From Burkholderiaceae bacterium (lineage in GTDB: Bacteria > Pseudomonadota > Gammaproteobacteria > Burkholderiales > Burkholderiaceae_C), in contig JACKLM010000003.1 in assembly GCA_024235895.1 (NCBI GenBank), forward strand, positions 496,001 to 560,000: a stretch of 64,000 bases of DNA, written 5' to 3'. A model generated the notes under the pieces. It was not told the origin of the DNA, searched no databases, and was given only the letters and a program-made list of their open reading frames with translations. The position numbers and the translations under genes were made by a program. Positions 17,873 through 26,242 of the stretch are shown here, one piece after another. Position 1 is the first letter of the stretch, and every line of letters begins with the position of its first letter.

Positions 17873-18603
17873 GGGAGGTCCGCAGGGTCGAGCCAGGGCA
17901 GCGCCACGCCGAGGGCGGCGGCCGCGAGCGTCCAGCGCGCTTCGATGCGTGCGTCGACTCGGCCGAGGTCGGATTCCACGCGGCAGCCCCCGCGCGAGAT
18001 GCTCGGGTCGGCGACCACCCGGGTGCCGCGCGCTTCGATCGCCTCGATGTCGCAGGAGGATCCGGCAACGAGCGGCAGATCCTGCGGGTGCAGGTGCAAC
18101 TCGATGCGACGTGCCGATGCCAGCACCGTGGAGACGGCCTCCGCGGCGACGCGCCCGACCAGCTCGGGCCGACACGCCAGCTCGGTGCGCAAGACCTGGC
18201 GCGCGAGCGCCACCGCGGTGTCGACCATCGCTTCGGCGAGCTGGACTTCGAGGGCCTGCAGACCTTCGTCGACGCTTCGCAGCAGGTCCGCGGCGTGCGC
18301 CGACACGCGAGCCTCGTGCGCTCTCTTGGCCTCGTCCAGCGCGACCAGACCGTCACGGTAGCCTTCACGATAGCCGGCCGCGCGCGCCTCGACCAGCCGT
18401 GCCTCGGCATCGGCGGGCAGGGTCGAGGGATCCGCCCCGGGTGTGGCAGGCCCGGCGCCTGGGGTGTCGCCGACCAGCGATTCGGGTGCCCAGGCGGCGA
18501 AGCCTTGGAGCTCCTCGCGCGGGATGAAGCGCGCGTACGGACTGGCCGAACGCGATCCCCCCGGCAGCGGGCCCTCGCGAGCCTTAGACGAACTGCTCGT
18601 CAC
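17869..18603 (-). CDS. fliH: flagellar assembly protein FliH, GTG start
   Basis: About 244 residues. The N-terminus carries the FliH-like motif ARFIPREELQGFAAW, the middle is helical (GYREGYRDGLVALDEAKRAH, a GxxxG-type repeat), and the C-terminal domain (about 150-240) contains ISRGGCRVESDLGRVDARIE, diagnostic of FliH/YscL. It regulates FliI. The start is set at GTG 18601-18603, within the last codons of fliG (20-bp overlap); frames further upstream read antisense-like sequence. Confidence 0.9.
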   Translation of the reverse strand: MTSSSSKAREGPLPGGSRSASPYARFIPREELQGFAAWAPESLVGDTPGAGPATPGADPSTLPADAEARLVEARAAGYREGYRDGLVALDEAKRAHEARVSAHAADLLRSVDEGLQALEVQLAEAMVDTAVALARQVLRTELACRPELVGRVAAEAVSTVLASARRIELHLHPQDLPLVAGSSCDIEAIEARGTRVVADPSISRGGCRVESDLGRVDARIEARWTLAAAALGVALPWLDPADLP

Positions 18604-19591
18604 CGCCGCCCCCCAGCGTGATCTGTCCTTCGTCGGCCAGACGGCGGACGACCTTGAGCATCTCCTTCTGCTCGGCCTCGACCTCGGACAGGCGAACCGG
18701 TCCGCGCGAGTCGAGGTCCTCGCGCAAGGCCTCGGCGGCACGCGCCGACATGTTCTTCAGAATCCGCTCGCGCAGCTCCGGGCTCGCGCCCTTGAGTGCG
18801 ATCACCAGCGACTCCGACTGCACCTCGCGCAGCAGGGCCTGCACGGCCTTGTCGTCCAGGCCGGCGAGGTCGTCGAAGGTGAACATGTTGTCCATGATCT
18901 GCTGAGCCAGTTCGTGGTCGGCCTCGCGAACGAAGTCCAGCACCGAGGTCTCGGCCGCACCGCCGAGCAGGTTCAGGATCTCGGCGGCGGCCTTGACACC
19001 GCCCAGGCGCGACTTGCGCGTGCGCTCGCCGCCGGCCAGCAGCCGGCTGAGCACTTCGTTGAGATCCTTCAGCGCAGCCGGCTGGATGCCGTCGAGCGTG
19101 GCCACGCGCACCATGACCTCGTTGCGGTGGCGCTCGCTGAGTAGGCGCAGCACGTCGGCGGCTTGGTCGGCATCCAGATGCACGAGGATCGCCGCGACGA
19201 TTTGCGGATGCTCGTTGCGCAGCAGCTCCGCCACCGAGGCGGGATCCAGCCACTTCAGGCTCTCGATGCCGCTGTTGTCCTTGCCGGCGAGGATGCGGTC
19301 GATGAGCATCGCCGCCTTGTCGTCCCCCAGCGCGCGGCGCAGCACCGAGCGCACGTAGTCGTCGCTGTCGGGCAGCACGACACTGGGGTCGGAGGCCTCG
19401 GCCTCGAAGCGCGCCAGGACCGCCTCGCAGCGGTCGCGCGGTACGGCCTTCATGCGCGCGATCGTCTCGCCCAGGCGCTGCACCTCGCGGGGTGTCAGGT
19501 GCTTGAAGACCTCGGCCGCCTCCTCCTCGCCGAGCGTCATCAGCAGGATCGCGGCGTCCTCCAGGCCCTTGTCGTCGAGGTTGCTGGCCAT
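18584..19591 (-). CDS. fliG: flagellar motor switch protein FliG
   Basis: 335 residues, full length, with the N-terminal FliF-binding, middle and C-terminal domains. Conserved stretches include HPQIVAAILVHLDADQAADV (EHPQ motif), the MFTFDDL motif, and the torque helix with SARAAEALREDLDSRGPVR. It connects the MS ring to the C ring and interacts with MotA. ATG 19589-19591, 51 bp after the fliF stop. Confidence 0.97.
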   Translation of the reverse strand: MASNLDDKGLEDAAILLMTLGEEEAAEVFKHLTPREVQRLGETIARMKAVPRDRCEAVLARFEAEASDPSVVLPDSDDYVRSVLRRALGDDKAAMLIDRILAGKDNSGIESLKWLDPASVAELLRNEHPQIVAAILVHLDADQAADVLRLLSERHRNEVMVRVATLDGIQPAALKDLNEVLSRLLAGGERTRKSRLGGVKAAAEILNLLGGAAETSVLDFVREADHELAQQIMDNMFTFDDLAGLDDKAVQALLREVQSESLVIALKGASPELRERILKNMSARAAEALREDLDSRGPVRLSEVEAEQKEMLKVVRRLADEGQITLGGGGDEQFV

Positions 19592-19642
19592 GCGTGTGGC
19601 GGGCGGCGGATTCGGGGCTGGCGGGCGGGGGAGGATCGCCGC

Positions 19643-21331
19643 TCAGGCCGCGGCGTTGCCGCTGACCCAGCCGCGCATGATCCCGGCGACCGCGGCCGGG
19701 TTCTGGCGCGCCAGGTCGCGCGCGGCCTGGACGCGCAGCTGGGCATCCGACTGCGCCGGCGCCGGGATCGCGACGGGGCCGGTGCTCGCCGGCAGCGCCT
19801 GCGGGTCGCCGACGACGGTGTCGACGCGGCTGCCCGGCGGCGGCGGGGCGAGCGCGGCCTTCAGCGCCGGCCGCACGAAGCCCAGCAGCGCCAGCAGCGC
19901 CACCAGCGTGAGCGCCACCGGGGCCGCCGCGCCGCGCAGCAGGTCCAGCAGCCAGGGCTGCTGCCACAGCGGCGTCGGCTCGATGTCGGGTACCGGCTCG
20001 CTGTGGAAGGGAACGTTGATCACCTGCACCGTGTCACCGCGCGCGGCGTCGAAGCCGATGGCCTGGCGCACGAGCGCGGTCAGCTTGTCGACCTCCTCAG
20101 GGGTCAGCGCAACGGTCGATCGCTTGCCGCGGGCGTCCACCGTCGTGCGGTGGTTGACGACGACGGCAGCATCGAGCCGGCGCACGCTGCCGGTGGCCGC
20201 ACGCGTGACGCGTACGGTGCGGTCGACCTCGAAGCGCGTCTCGGCCTCGCGTCGTCCCCCGGCGGCGGAGGTTGCGCCGCCGGCTGCCTGCAGCGGTGTG
20301 GCCGCTCCTTGCAGCGGCGCGTTCGCCGGGACCGCGGGCTGATTGGTCGCGGCGCCGGGGACGCCGGCGGGGAGGCTGGCGCCGGGGTCGAGCGATTCCT
20401 CGGTGCGCAGCGCGCGCACCGTCGCCGGGGCGCCGCCCTGGTTCGGCTTGAACTCCTCGGCCGTCGACTCGACCTGTGAAAAATCGATCTCGGCGCTGAC
20501 CGTGGCGCGCAGGTTGTCGCGGCCGACGACGGGCTCGATCAGCGCCAGCACGCGCTGCGCGTGCGCCGATTCGACCTGGCGTCGGTATTCGAGTTGCATC
20601 GCGTCCAGCCCGGCGACCGACTCCGACGGGTTGAGCAGCGATCCGCTCTGGTCGATGACGCTGACGTCGCCCGGCGACAGCTCGGGGACGCTGCGCGAGA
20701 CGAGATGCACGATGCCGGCGATCTGCGCGCGGTCCAGCGCATGTCCCGGATGCAGCGTCAGCACCACCGACGCCGAGGGCTTTTCCTGCTGGCGAAAGAA
20801 GCCGTTGGCGTTCGGGATCGCCAGGTGGACGCGGGCATCGGCCACCGAGTCCAGCGTCGTGATCGTGCGGATCAGCTCGCCCTCGCGGGCGCGCTGCAGG
20901 TTCATCGACTCGCGGCGCGCAGTGACACCGAAGGGCGAGGACTGGTCCAGTGTCTCGTAACCCCCGGCGCCACCCTTGGGTAGCCCGGCCGAGGTCAGTT
21001 TCATGCGCAGCTCGTAGACGCGATCGGCCGGTACCAGGATGGCGCCGCTGCCGTCGCCGAAGCGGTACGGCACCTGCATCTGTTGGAGCCGCTCGATCAC
21101 CAGCCCGCCGTCCTTCTCCGAAAGGTTGGCGAACAGGACGCGGTAGTCCCCTTGGCGGGCACTCAAGGCCAGCGCGACCAGCACCGCGACCAGCGCCGCG
21201 ACACCCAGCCCCAGTCGCAGCCGCGTCGCCGGCGGAAGCGCCGTCAGACGGGACAGCGCGCTGCGGGGTGCGGGGACGAGGACGGCAGACGGGGTGGCGC
21301 CGGGCTTGGCGGTGTTGGCGACGGGATCCAT
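19643..21331 (-). CDS. fliF: flagellar MS-ring protein FliF
   Basis: 562 residues. Membrane helix 1 is at about residues 38-60, the periplasmic ring-building YscJ/FliF domains follow (YRVLFANLSEKDGGLVIERL), and membrane helix 2 is near residue 470 before a FliG-binding tail. It forms the MS ring on which the basal body is built. ATG 21329-21331 (MDPVANTAKP). It heads the fliFGHIJK block and is divergent from fliE across 254 bp. Confidence 0.96.
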   Translation of the reverse strand: MDPVANTAKPGATPSAVLVPAPRSALSRLTALPPATRLRLGLGVAALVAVLVALALSARQGDYRVLFANLSEKDGGLVIERLQQMQVPYRFGDGSGAILVPADRVYELRMKLTSAGLPKGGAGGYETLDQSSPFGVTARRESMNLQRAREGELIRTITTLDSVADARVHLAIPNANGFFRQQEKPSASVVLTLHPGHALDRAQIAGIVHLVSRSVPELSPGDVSVIDQSGSLLNPSESVAGLDAMQLEYRRQVESAHAQRVLALIEPVVGRDNLRATVSAEIDFSQVESTAEEFKPNQGGAPATVRALRTEESLDPGASLPAGVPGAATNQPAVPANAPLQGAATPLQAAGGATSAAGGRREAETRFEVDRTVRVTRAATGSVRRLDAAVVVNHRTTVDARGKRSTVALTPEEVDKLTALVRQAIGFDAARGDTVQVINVPFHSEPVPDIEPTPLWQQPWLLDLLRGAAAPVALTLVALLALLGFVRPALKAALAPPPPGSRVDTVVGDPQALPASTGPVAIPAPAQSDAQLRVQAARDLARQNPAAVAGIMRGWVSGNAAA

Positions 21332-21585
21332 GTTCGGTCTTCTGACGGCAGCAGCGTGGGCCTGGGTCCGGGTGAGGCGGCAACGGGCGCCGCGGTTCGC
21401 GGGCTCGCCGAGGCGCAGGTCCCGCGTCGGAGGGCATTGTTCGGCGCCGGTGCCGCGGACGTTGCGGCAAGAAGCCCGGGCTTCGCATCGCACTTCGCCG
21501 CCGCGACTGCCGCGGCCCGCGGCTACAGTGGCATCCACACGGTTCGGCAAGCCGTGCCCGTCTTTCACCCGATCGCCCGTCGACG
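21332..21585. promoter_or_regulatory. divergent fliF/fliE control region
   Basis: 254 bp separate the starts of fliF (-) and fliE (+), so both promoters should lie here. For fliE a TACAGT hexamer at about 21524 could be a -10 box, without a clear -35. A sigma-54-like sequence at 21451-21466 has the right spacing and a good -12 element, but its -24 GG is GC. I cannot assign the sigma factor with confidence. Confidence 0.45.
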
Positions 21586-21927
21586 ATGAAGCTCGAGCTC
21601 AAACCCTTCGACTTCCAGCAGGCCGTGGCCCGCGCCGGGCTGCGGCTGGACGGCGTGTCCGGCGCACCCGGAACGTCGCCGGCGCGTGGCACGGCGAGCG
21701 CCGGGGCGAGCTTCCGTGATGCGATGGTCAAGGCGCTGGGCGGCGTCAGCGACGCCCAGGTCGAGGCCTCACGGCTGCAGCGCGAGTTCAGCCTCGAAAA
21801 CCCGGCGGTATCGCTCGAGTCGGTGATGATCGCCAGCGAGAAGGCCAAGCTCGGCTTCACCGCGGCGGTCAGCGTCCGCAATCGGCTGGTGCAGGCCTAC
21901 ACCGAGATCATGAACATGCAGGTCTGA
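21586..21927 (+). CDS. fliE: flagellar hook-basal body protein FliE
   Basis: 113 residues. The C-terminal half is typical FliE: SLESVMIASEKAKLGFTAAV and VQAYTEIMNMQV at the very end. FliE joins the MS ring to the rod and is the first substrate through the export gate. The N-terminal half is low-complexity. It is transcribed away from fliF and converges on the pilin operon; there is no further flagellar gene downstream. Confidence 0.95.
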   Translation: MKLELKPFDFQQAVARAGLRLDGVSGAPGTSPARGTASAGASFRDAMVKALGGVSDAQVEASRLQREFSLENPAVSLESVMIASEKAKLGFTAAVSVRNRLVQAYTEIMNMQV

Positions 21928-21981
21928 CGCCGGCCTGGCTGCTGGGCGGGCCCCTGCGCGCGAACGGGCCGCGAGCGGCCT

Positions 21982-22503
21982 TCAGCAGTGGGGGTAGCCA
22001 CGCACGGATGTCGGGCTGCAGATGCTCGCACGGCCGAGCGGGGACAGCCGCACCTGCAGTGTCTGGTCGCCGTCGCGGGTCGCGAGCACGGCCTCCACCC
22101 GGGACTGGGGCCGCGCATCCGGCGCGAAGTGGGCGTCGCCGTCGGCCTGAAGCCTCACGCCCGGCAGCTCGACGGCACCGACGGTCTTGAGCGCGCAGGC
22201 CGGTACGGCTTGGGCCCTGCAGTCGCAGCCGGGCGTCCGTGCGACGGCCCAGCACCAGTCGTCGCCGGGCTGCAGAACAACGTGCAGCGCGTGACCCGAT
22301 TGCGCCGACTGGAGTCGCGCCAGCGAAAGGTCGGCCGCCAGCATTTCGGCGGCGGCGACGAGCCGATGCCTGCCCAGCAACGAGCCGAAGCTCGGCAGCG
22401 CGATGGTCGCCAGCACCGCCAGCGCCGCCAGCGCGATCACCAGCTCGACCGTGGTCAGCCCTTGCCGGCGGCGGCCGCGCGTCTTCGCTGCGATGGCGCG
22501 CAT
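21982..22503 (-). CDS. FimT/GspH-type minor pseudopilin
   Basis: 173 residues. A basic leader (RGRRRQG) precedes a type IV prepilin site, QG|LTTVELVIALAALAVLAT, with Gly-1 and Glu+5, then a helix and a globular C-terminal domain with five or more cysteines ending RGYPHC. The pattern fits FimT/GspH minor pilins (pilus priming; some FimT proteins bind DNA for uptake). ATG 22501-22503 shares one base with the pilin stop (TAATG). Last gene of the fliS operon and convergent with fliE. Confidence 0.85.
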   Translation of the reverse strand: MRAIAAKTRGRRRQGLTTVELVIALAALAVLATIALPSFGSLLGRHRLVAAAEMLAADLSLARLQSAQSGHALHVVLQPGDDWCWAVARTPGCDCRAQAVPACALKTVGAVELPGVRLQADGDAHFAPDARPQSRVEAVLATRDGDQTLQVRLSPLGRASICSPTSVRGYPHC

Positions 22504-22976
22504 TAGCGCTCCCAGCAGGCTGCGCTCGGCCCGCGCTGCGCGAAACCCTGCTCCACACGCAGCGTGATCGCGGTGCACTCGCGGTCGGCCGCCTGCGCGC
22601 CATCGGCACGCGCGCGGGCGATGGCCGTGAAGCCGTCGCCGGGGCCGGGTTGCAGCTCGATCCGGTACAGGCCTTGCGGGCTCAGCGGGCTGCCCACGGT
22701 ACCGAGTGCACCCGCGTCCGTGGCGTAGCGACCGTGCAGCGCATGGTGGCGCGCCTGCGCTGAGTCCAGCTGCTGCAGCGCGCTCGTGGCGTCGGCCCGG
22801 CGCGCCTTGGTCAGCTGCGACGCGAACGAGGGCCAGGCGATTGCGGCGAGCACGCCTGCGGCGGCCATGACGACGAGCAACTCGACCAGCGTGAAGCCGC
22901 GCCGACCGCTGGCTCCGGGCGCGACGAGCCGGCGCGCGCTCCCGGCGCCGACCGCGGTGGTCTGCAGGGGCATCAT
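22503..22976 (-). CDS. type IV pilin-like protein (PilE family)
   Basis: 157 residues. The prepilin site RRG|FTLVELLVVMAAAGVLAA is canonical (Gly-1, Phe+1, Glu+5). The C-terminal part, with ADRECTAITLRVEQGFAQRG and a terminal AACWER cysteine, matches the PilE-type minor pilins of Burkholderiales (disulfide between CT and CW). The 26-residue leader before the cleavage site is longer than usual. ATG 22974-22976 overlaps the stop of the PilZ gene (ATGA), so it is coupled to it. Confidence 0.88.
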   Translation of the reverse strand: MMPLQTTAVGAGSARRLVAPGASGRRGFTLVELLVVMAAAGVLAAIAWPSFASQLTKARRADATSALQQLDSAQARHHALHGRYATDAGALGTVGSPLSPQGLYRIELQPGPGDGFTAIARARADGAQAADRECTAITLRVEQGFAQRGPSAACWER

Positions 22977-23755
22977 GGCCGGGTGGCCCGGTCTCGAGAC
23001 AGCGTCAGCAGGCGCCGCCGCTTCTGCGTCTGGTCGATATAGTGCTGAAGCGCGCGCTCGGCACCGGGGCTCAGGCCGATCCAGGCGCATCCGACCCGCA
23101 GTCCACGCTGCTCGGGCTGGATCGAACTCGCATGCTGAAGCGCCAGCCCGGTCTCTAGCCGGGTGTCGGCGTCGAGGGTTACGAGCACGCTCGCCACATG
23201 CGTGCCGGGTTGCAGAGCGGGGACATCCTGTGGGACGAACAGCGCGCAGCCGCCGATGCTGACATCCAGGATGCGCAGCGTCAGCGTCATGTCCGGCAGC
23301 GACGGGTGGCGCATCCGCACACAGGCCAGCGCGCCGCCGGGGATGCGGACACGGTAGGACTGCCGGCGCTGGAAGCGGTAGAGCACCGGCGGCAGCTCGC
23401 TTTGAAGCACGGCACCGCGCGCGGCGCGCACCAGCAGCAACTGCTGCAGCTCGAACTGCAGCTTGATGCTGTCGAGGTAGGCGACGCCGACCGCCTCCCC
23501 GGTCTCGATCAGGCCCGGCAGCTCGGGTCGCTCGGGCTCCACGCTGAAGTTCAGCCGCCCTCGCGCCTCGTCGAGCGACCACAGCACGGTGCCGAGCATC
23601 TGGCCACCGGGCCCGTTGAGGTTGACCGGGTGCGCGCCGTCACGCAGCCGCCGCAGCAACGCCAGCACCTCCGCCGGGTGGCCGACGCGGAACTCGTGCC
23701 AGGGATCCTCGTCGCCCGCGGCGTCGAGCTCGGCCGGACGGGTGTCCAGAAACAT
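22973..23755 (-). CDS. ycgR: flagellar brake protein YcgR-like (YcgR-N + PilZ)
   Basis: 260 residues. The N-terminal YcgR domain (about 20-120) is followed by a PilZ domain (about 125-240) with an intact c-di-GMP site: RRQSYR and, about 40 residues on, DVSIGG (DxSxxG). YcgR binds c-di-GMP and slows the flagellar motor. It lies 47 bp after fliT and its stop overlaps the pilin start, so motor braking and a pilus subunit would be made from one transcript. Confidence 0.92.
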   Translation of the reverse strand: MFLDTRPAELDAAGDEDPWHEFRVGHPAEVLALLRRLRDGAHPVNLNGPGGQMLGTVLWSLDEARGRLNFSVEPERPELPGLIETGEAVGVAYLDSIKLQFELQQLLLVRAARGAVLQSELPPVLYRFQRRQSYRVRIPGGALACVRMRHPSLPDMTLTLRILDVSIGGCALFVPQDVPALQPGTHVASVLVTLDADTRLETGLALQHASSIQPEQRGLRVGCAWIGLSPGAERALQHYIDQTQKRRRLLTLSRDRATRP

Positions 23756-23802
23756 GGGCGTGGCCGGTGTGAGGGCGGTCGACGGGTCGCGCGCCGGTGT
23801 CG

Positions 23803-24123
23803 TCAGTGCAGCGTCCGCCGCCGGCCAGCGAGCATGCCGTCCAGGTCGGCCAGCCAGGGCTCGGCGAGCTGCCGGATCTCGGCGTCGTTGACGAGGATGC
23901 GTTGCATGATGCGCGACTTGGCCCTGGCTTCGTCGGTGCCGAGCCTGGCATCGCGCGCAGCGTGCTTGAGCTGGCTGATCAGCAGCACGCAGGCACCCTC
24001 GAGCTTGACCACCTGGTCCCAGTCGCCGGCCTTGGCGGCGGCGAGCATGTCGGCACTGGCGCGCTCGATCGCCTCGTAATAGCTCAGCAGTCGGTGGTCC
24101 ATGGGGGGAGCGGATGGCGTCAT
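23803..24123 (-). CDS. fliT: flagellar export chaperone FliT-like
   Basis: 106 residues, nearly all helical (HRLLSYYEAIERASADMLAA, KSRIMQRILVNDAEIRQLAE). Position directly after fliS, size and helix pattern fit FliT, the export chaperone of the filament cap FliD. ATG 24121-24123 overlaps the fliS stop as ATGA; an ATG seven codons in (MDHRLLS) is the alternative. fliD itself is not in the window. Confidence 0.82.
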   Translation of the reverse strand: MTPSAPPMDHRLLSYYEAIERASADMLAAAKAGDWDQVVKLEGACVLLISQLKHAARDARLGTDEARAKSRIMQRILVNDAEIRQLAEPWLADLDGMLAGRRRTLH

Positions 24124-24548
24124 CGCGTGGTGGCCGAGGGCGCGATGGCCTGCCAGGCCTCGCGCAGCGGTTCGATCAAACGCTCGCACTCGGCCAGTGC
24201 GGCCTCGTCGTTGTGCCTGTTCGCGTGCATCAGGCGCAGCGTCAGGTAGCCGTACAAGGCGTCGAGGTCGGCCGCCAGGCTGCCGCCTTCGCGCAGATCG
24301 AGCGCGGCGCGCAGCCCCTCCTCGACGATGCGCGCAGCACGGCCGATCGCACGCCCCTTGGCCTCGACCTGGCCGGCGCGCATCGCCCCGCGGGCCTGCG
24401 CGAGGGCCTCCAGGCAGCCGTCGAACAGCAGCGCGACGAGGCGGTGCGGGTCGGCACCGCTGACGGCGGTCTGCACACCGACCTGGTGGTACGCGGCGGC
24501 GAAAGCATGGGCTCGTGCCGGGCCGGCGGCGAACTGCGGGCTGAACAT
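24120..24548 (-). CDS. fliS: flagellar export chaperone FliS
   Basis: 142 residues. Typical FliS features: an N-terminal AAAYHQVGVQTAVSGADPHR (usual YxxxxVxTASP-like segment), LVALLFDGCLEALAQARGAM, and a C-terminal helix with LDALYGYLTLRLMHANRHND. It binds flagellin before export. ATG 24546-24548. It is the first gene of the fliS-fliT-ycgR-pilin-fimT operon, with a sigma-28-type promoter about 35 bp upstream. fliC and fliD are elsewhere. Confidence 0.94.
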   Translation of the reverse strand: MFSPQFAAGPARAHAFAAAYHQVGVQTAVSGADPHRLVALLFDGCLEALAQARGAMRAGQVEAKGRAIGRAARIVEEGLRAALDLREGGSLAADLDALYGYLTLRLMHANRHNDEAALAECERLIEPLREAWQAIAPSATTR

Positions 24549-24583
24549 GGCGGGCGTGCAGCGGTGTCGTGGCAGATGGCCTG

Positions 24584-24611
24584 TTATCGGCCCTGCCCGT
24601 GCCGCGCTTGA
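24584..24611 (-). promoter_or_regulatory. sigma-28 (FliA) promoter of the fliS operon
   Basis: On the minus strand TCAAG (24611-24607) is followed after 15 bases by a perfect GCCGATAA (24591-24584). Known FliA promoters have TAAAG or TCAAG, then about 14 bases, then GCCGATAA. The distance from the -10 element to the fliS ATG is 35 bp, leaving a short leader. Only the spacing (15 rather than 14) is non-ideal. It is consistent with the late flagellar class to which fliS and fliT belong. Confidence 0.72.
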
Positions 24612-24620
24612 GGGCAGGGC
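24590..24620. repeat. perfect 9-bp inverted repeat around the fliS promoter -35
   Basis: GCCCTGCCC at 24590-24598 and its exact reverse complement GGGCAGGGC at 24612-24620, separated by 13 bp. The arms enclose the TCAAG -35 element and touch the first two bases of GCCGATAA. There is no T-run, so an operator is as likely as a terminator of the upstream MFS gene. Confidence 0.6.
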
Positions 24621-24946
24621 GGTCGCCGTTCCGGTCCAGGACCCGACAGGCGCTTCGAGCTGAAGCGAGGCGCGGTGGGGATCCGCACCGTGGCCCGGGC
24701 GCCGACAGCGTGGGGCGTGGTCCACGTCCGGGCAGCCGGTGTCGACGGAACACAGGCCCCGGGCGGGATGCCACGGCAGGATCGGGGTGCGCGCCACCCG
24801 TCCCGGGGCGCTATCGGTGCATCCCTCGGGCGCGGGCAACGCGCGGACAAGCGGCGGGGGCGTGGCGGGCCGGCCTCACGGGCCGACATGCGGTCCCGTC
24901 CCTCGATGCCGCATCGTCGCAGGCCGTGACGCCGGCGATCGCCCGA
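24621..24946. other. non-coding stretch between the MFS gene and the fliS promoter
   Basis: About 330 bp with no reading frame of coding character on either strand. Several frames stay open because of the high G+C, but none has a start with a ribosome site or a recognisable product. No tRNA, no T-run terminator and no repeat shared with the rest of the window was seen. Confidence 0.5.
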
Positions 24947-26242
24947 TCAGCCGGGTCGTGCCGCGGCACTTCCGGCCGCGGGTGCGCCCCGCGCTGCCAG
25001 CCGGTCCTCGAGCCGCTGCGCGGCCAGGCCGAGCGCGACGCCGATCAGCGCCGCGCTGCCGCTGACGGCCAGCGCGTGCGACCAGCGCCCGCTGGCGGCG
25101 ACGACGGCGGCGACCAGCGGCGTGCCGAGAAACTGGCCGATCTGCGCCCCCTGCATGAACAGCCCCTGCAGCGTGCCGATCTGCTGCGGCGTGCGTGCCA
25201 GCACCGTCGACGAGGCCATCACCGCCGCCGGGATCACGCCGCCGGTGAACGAGACGCCGACCGCCAGCGCATAGCGCAGGCCATCGGGCAACACCTCGGT
25301 CGAATAGCCGACCGCCTGCAGCCCGGTCAGCAGTTGCGCCAGCGCGATCATGCGGCCGCGTCGCACCCCCTGCTGCACCAGCCAGCCGCCCAGCAGGTTG
25401 CCGGGCACGCAGGCCACCAGCATGCCGCCGGTCAGCAACGCCACCGGCCCCGGCGTCAGCCCGCGCTCCTCCAGCAGGTAGGTCGGCATCCAGACGATGA
25501 GCGCGAAGTGCTGCGTCGCCCACATCCCGAAGGCCAGCGCGAGCAGCCACGGCAGCGGCTGCGCCAAGGCGGCGCGCACCGGGCCGAGGAAGGATCCGCC
25601 CGACCCGCCGTCGGCCGCCACCGCGTGGCCCGGGCGCGCGGTGGCGTCGAAGCGCGCGCGCAGCGTCCACAGCGCCGCCGCCGCCAGCAGCAGCGCCAGC
25701 GCGGTGCCCACCCACATCCCGTGCCACCCGGTGCGCGGCAGCAGCCACGGGGCGCTGGCCATCGCCAGGCTGGCACCGGCGGGCATGTACGCGCTCCACA
25801 TGCCGAGCGCGAAGCGGCGGTCGGCACCCGCCGTGGCCGCCGTCACCAACGCCGGGCAGGCCACGGCGACGATCATGAACCCCAGCCCCTCGGCCAGCCG
25901 CGCCGCCAGCAGCGCGGCGTAGTCGGACGCCGCCAGCGCTGCCAGCGACGCCAGCGCGCCGATCACCAGTCCGGCCAGCACCATGCGCAGCGCGCCCAGG
26001 CGGCCGACCCACATGCCCACGGTCGCGGCCAGCACCAGCGCCACGGTGGTCAGCATCGACGAGATCCAGCCCGCCTGGACCAGCGTCAGCCCGAACTCGG
26101 CACGCAGCGCGGGCAGCGCCACCGGCACCTTGCCCACATTGAGCGCGATCGCCAGCCCGGCGGCCATGACCGCGGCGACCGCGGCCCAGCGGGTGGCGGG
26201 CGTGGCCGCGGTCTCGGGCGCGTGGCCCCGGTCGGCGGTCAA
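24947..26242 (-). CDS. MFS transporter coupled to queF, TTG start
   Basis: 431 residues with 12 predicted membrane helices and the MFS loop motif (VGRLGALRMVLAGLVIGALA) after helix 2, plus a charged central loop near residue 210 (ARPGHAVAADGGSGG). The start is assigned to TTG 26240-26242, which overlaps the queF stop as TTGA; the first Met with membrane context is 29 codons later. Substrate unknown. The overlap suggests cotranslation with QueF, so a link to deazapurine metabolism is possible but unproven. Confidence 0.85.
   Translation of the reverse strand: MTADRGHAPETAATPATRWAAVAAVMAAGLAIALNVGKVPVALPALRAEFGLTLVQAGWISSMLTTVALVLAATVGMWVGRLGALRMVLAGLVIGALASLAALAASDYAALLAARLAEGLGFMIVAVACPALVTAATAGADRRFALGMWSAYMPAGASLAMASAPWLLPRTGWHGMWVGTALALLLAAAALWTLRARFDATARPGHAVAADGGSGGSFLGPVRAALAQPLPWLLALAFGMWATQHFALIVWMPTYLLEERGLTPGPVALLTGGMLVACVPGNLLGGWLVQQGVRRGRMIALAQLLTGLQAVGYSTEVLPDGLRYALAVGVSFTGGVIPAAVMASSTVLARTPQQIGTLQGLFMQGAQIGQFLGTPLVAAVVAASGRWSHALAVSGSAALIGVALGLAAQRLEDRLAARGAPAAGSAAARPG

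Noticed and set aside
21451..21466. Sigma-54-like promoter for fliE (TGCCGCGGACGTTGCG)
   Set aside because: Spacing and -12 element fit, but the nearly invariant GG of the -24 element is GC, so it is probably chance.
21967..21980. GGCCGC/GCGGCC hairpin between fliE and fimT as a bidirectional terminator
   Set aside because: Two-base loop and no T or A run on either side.
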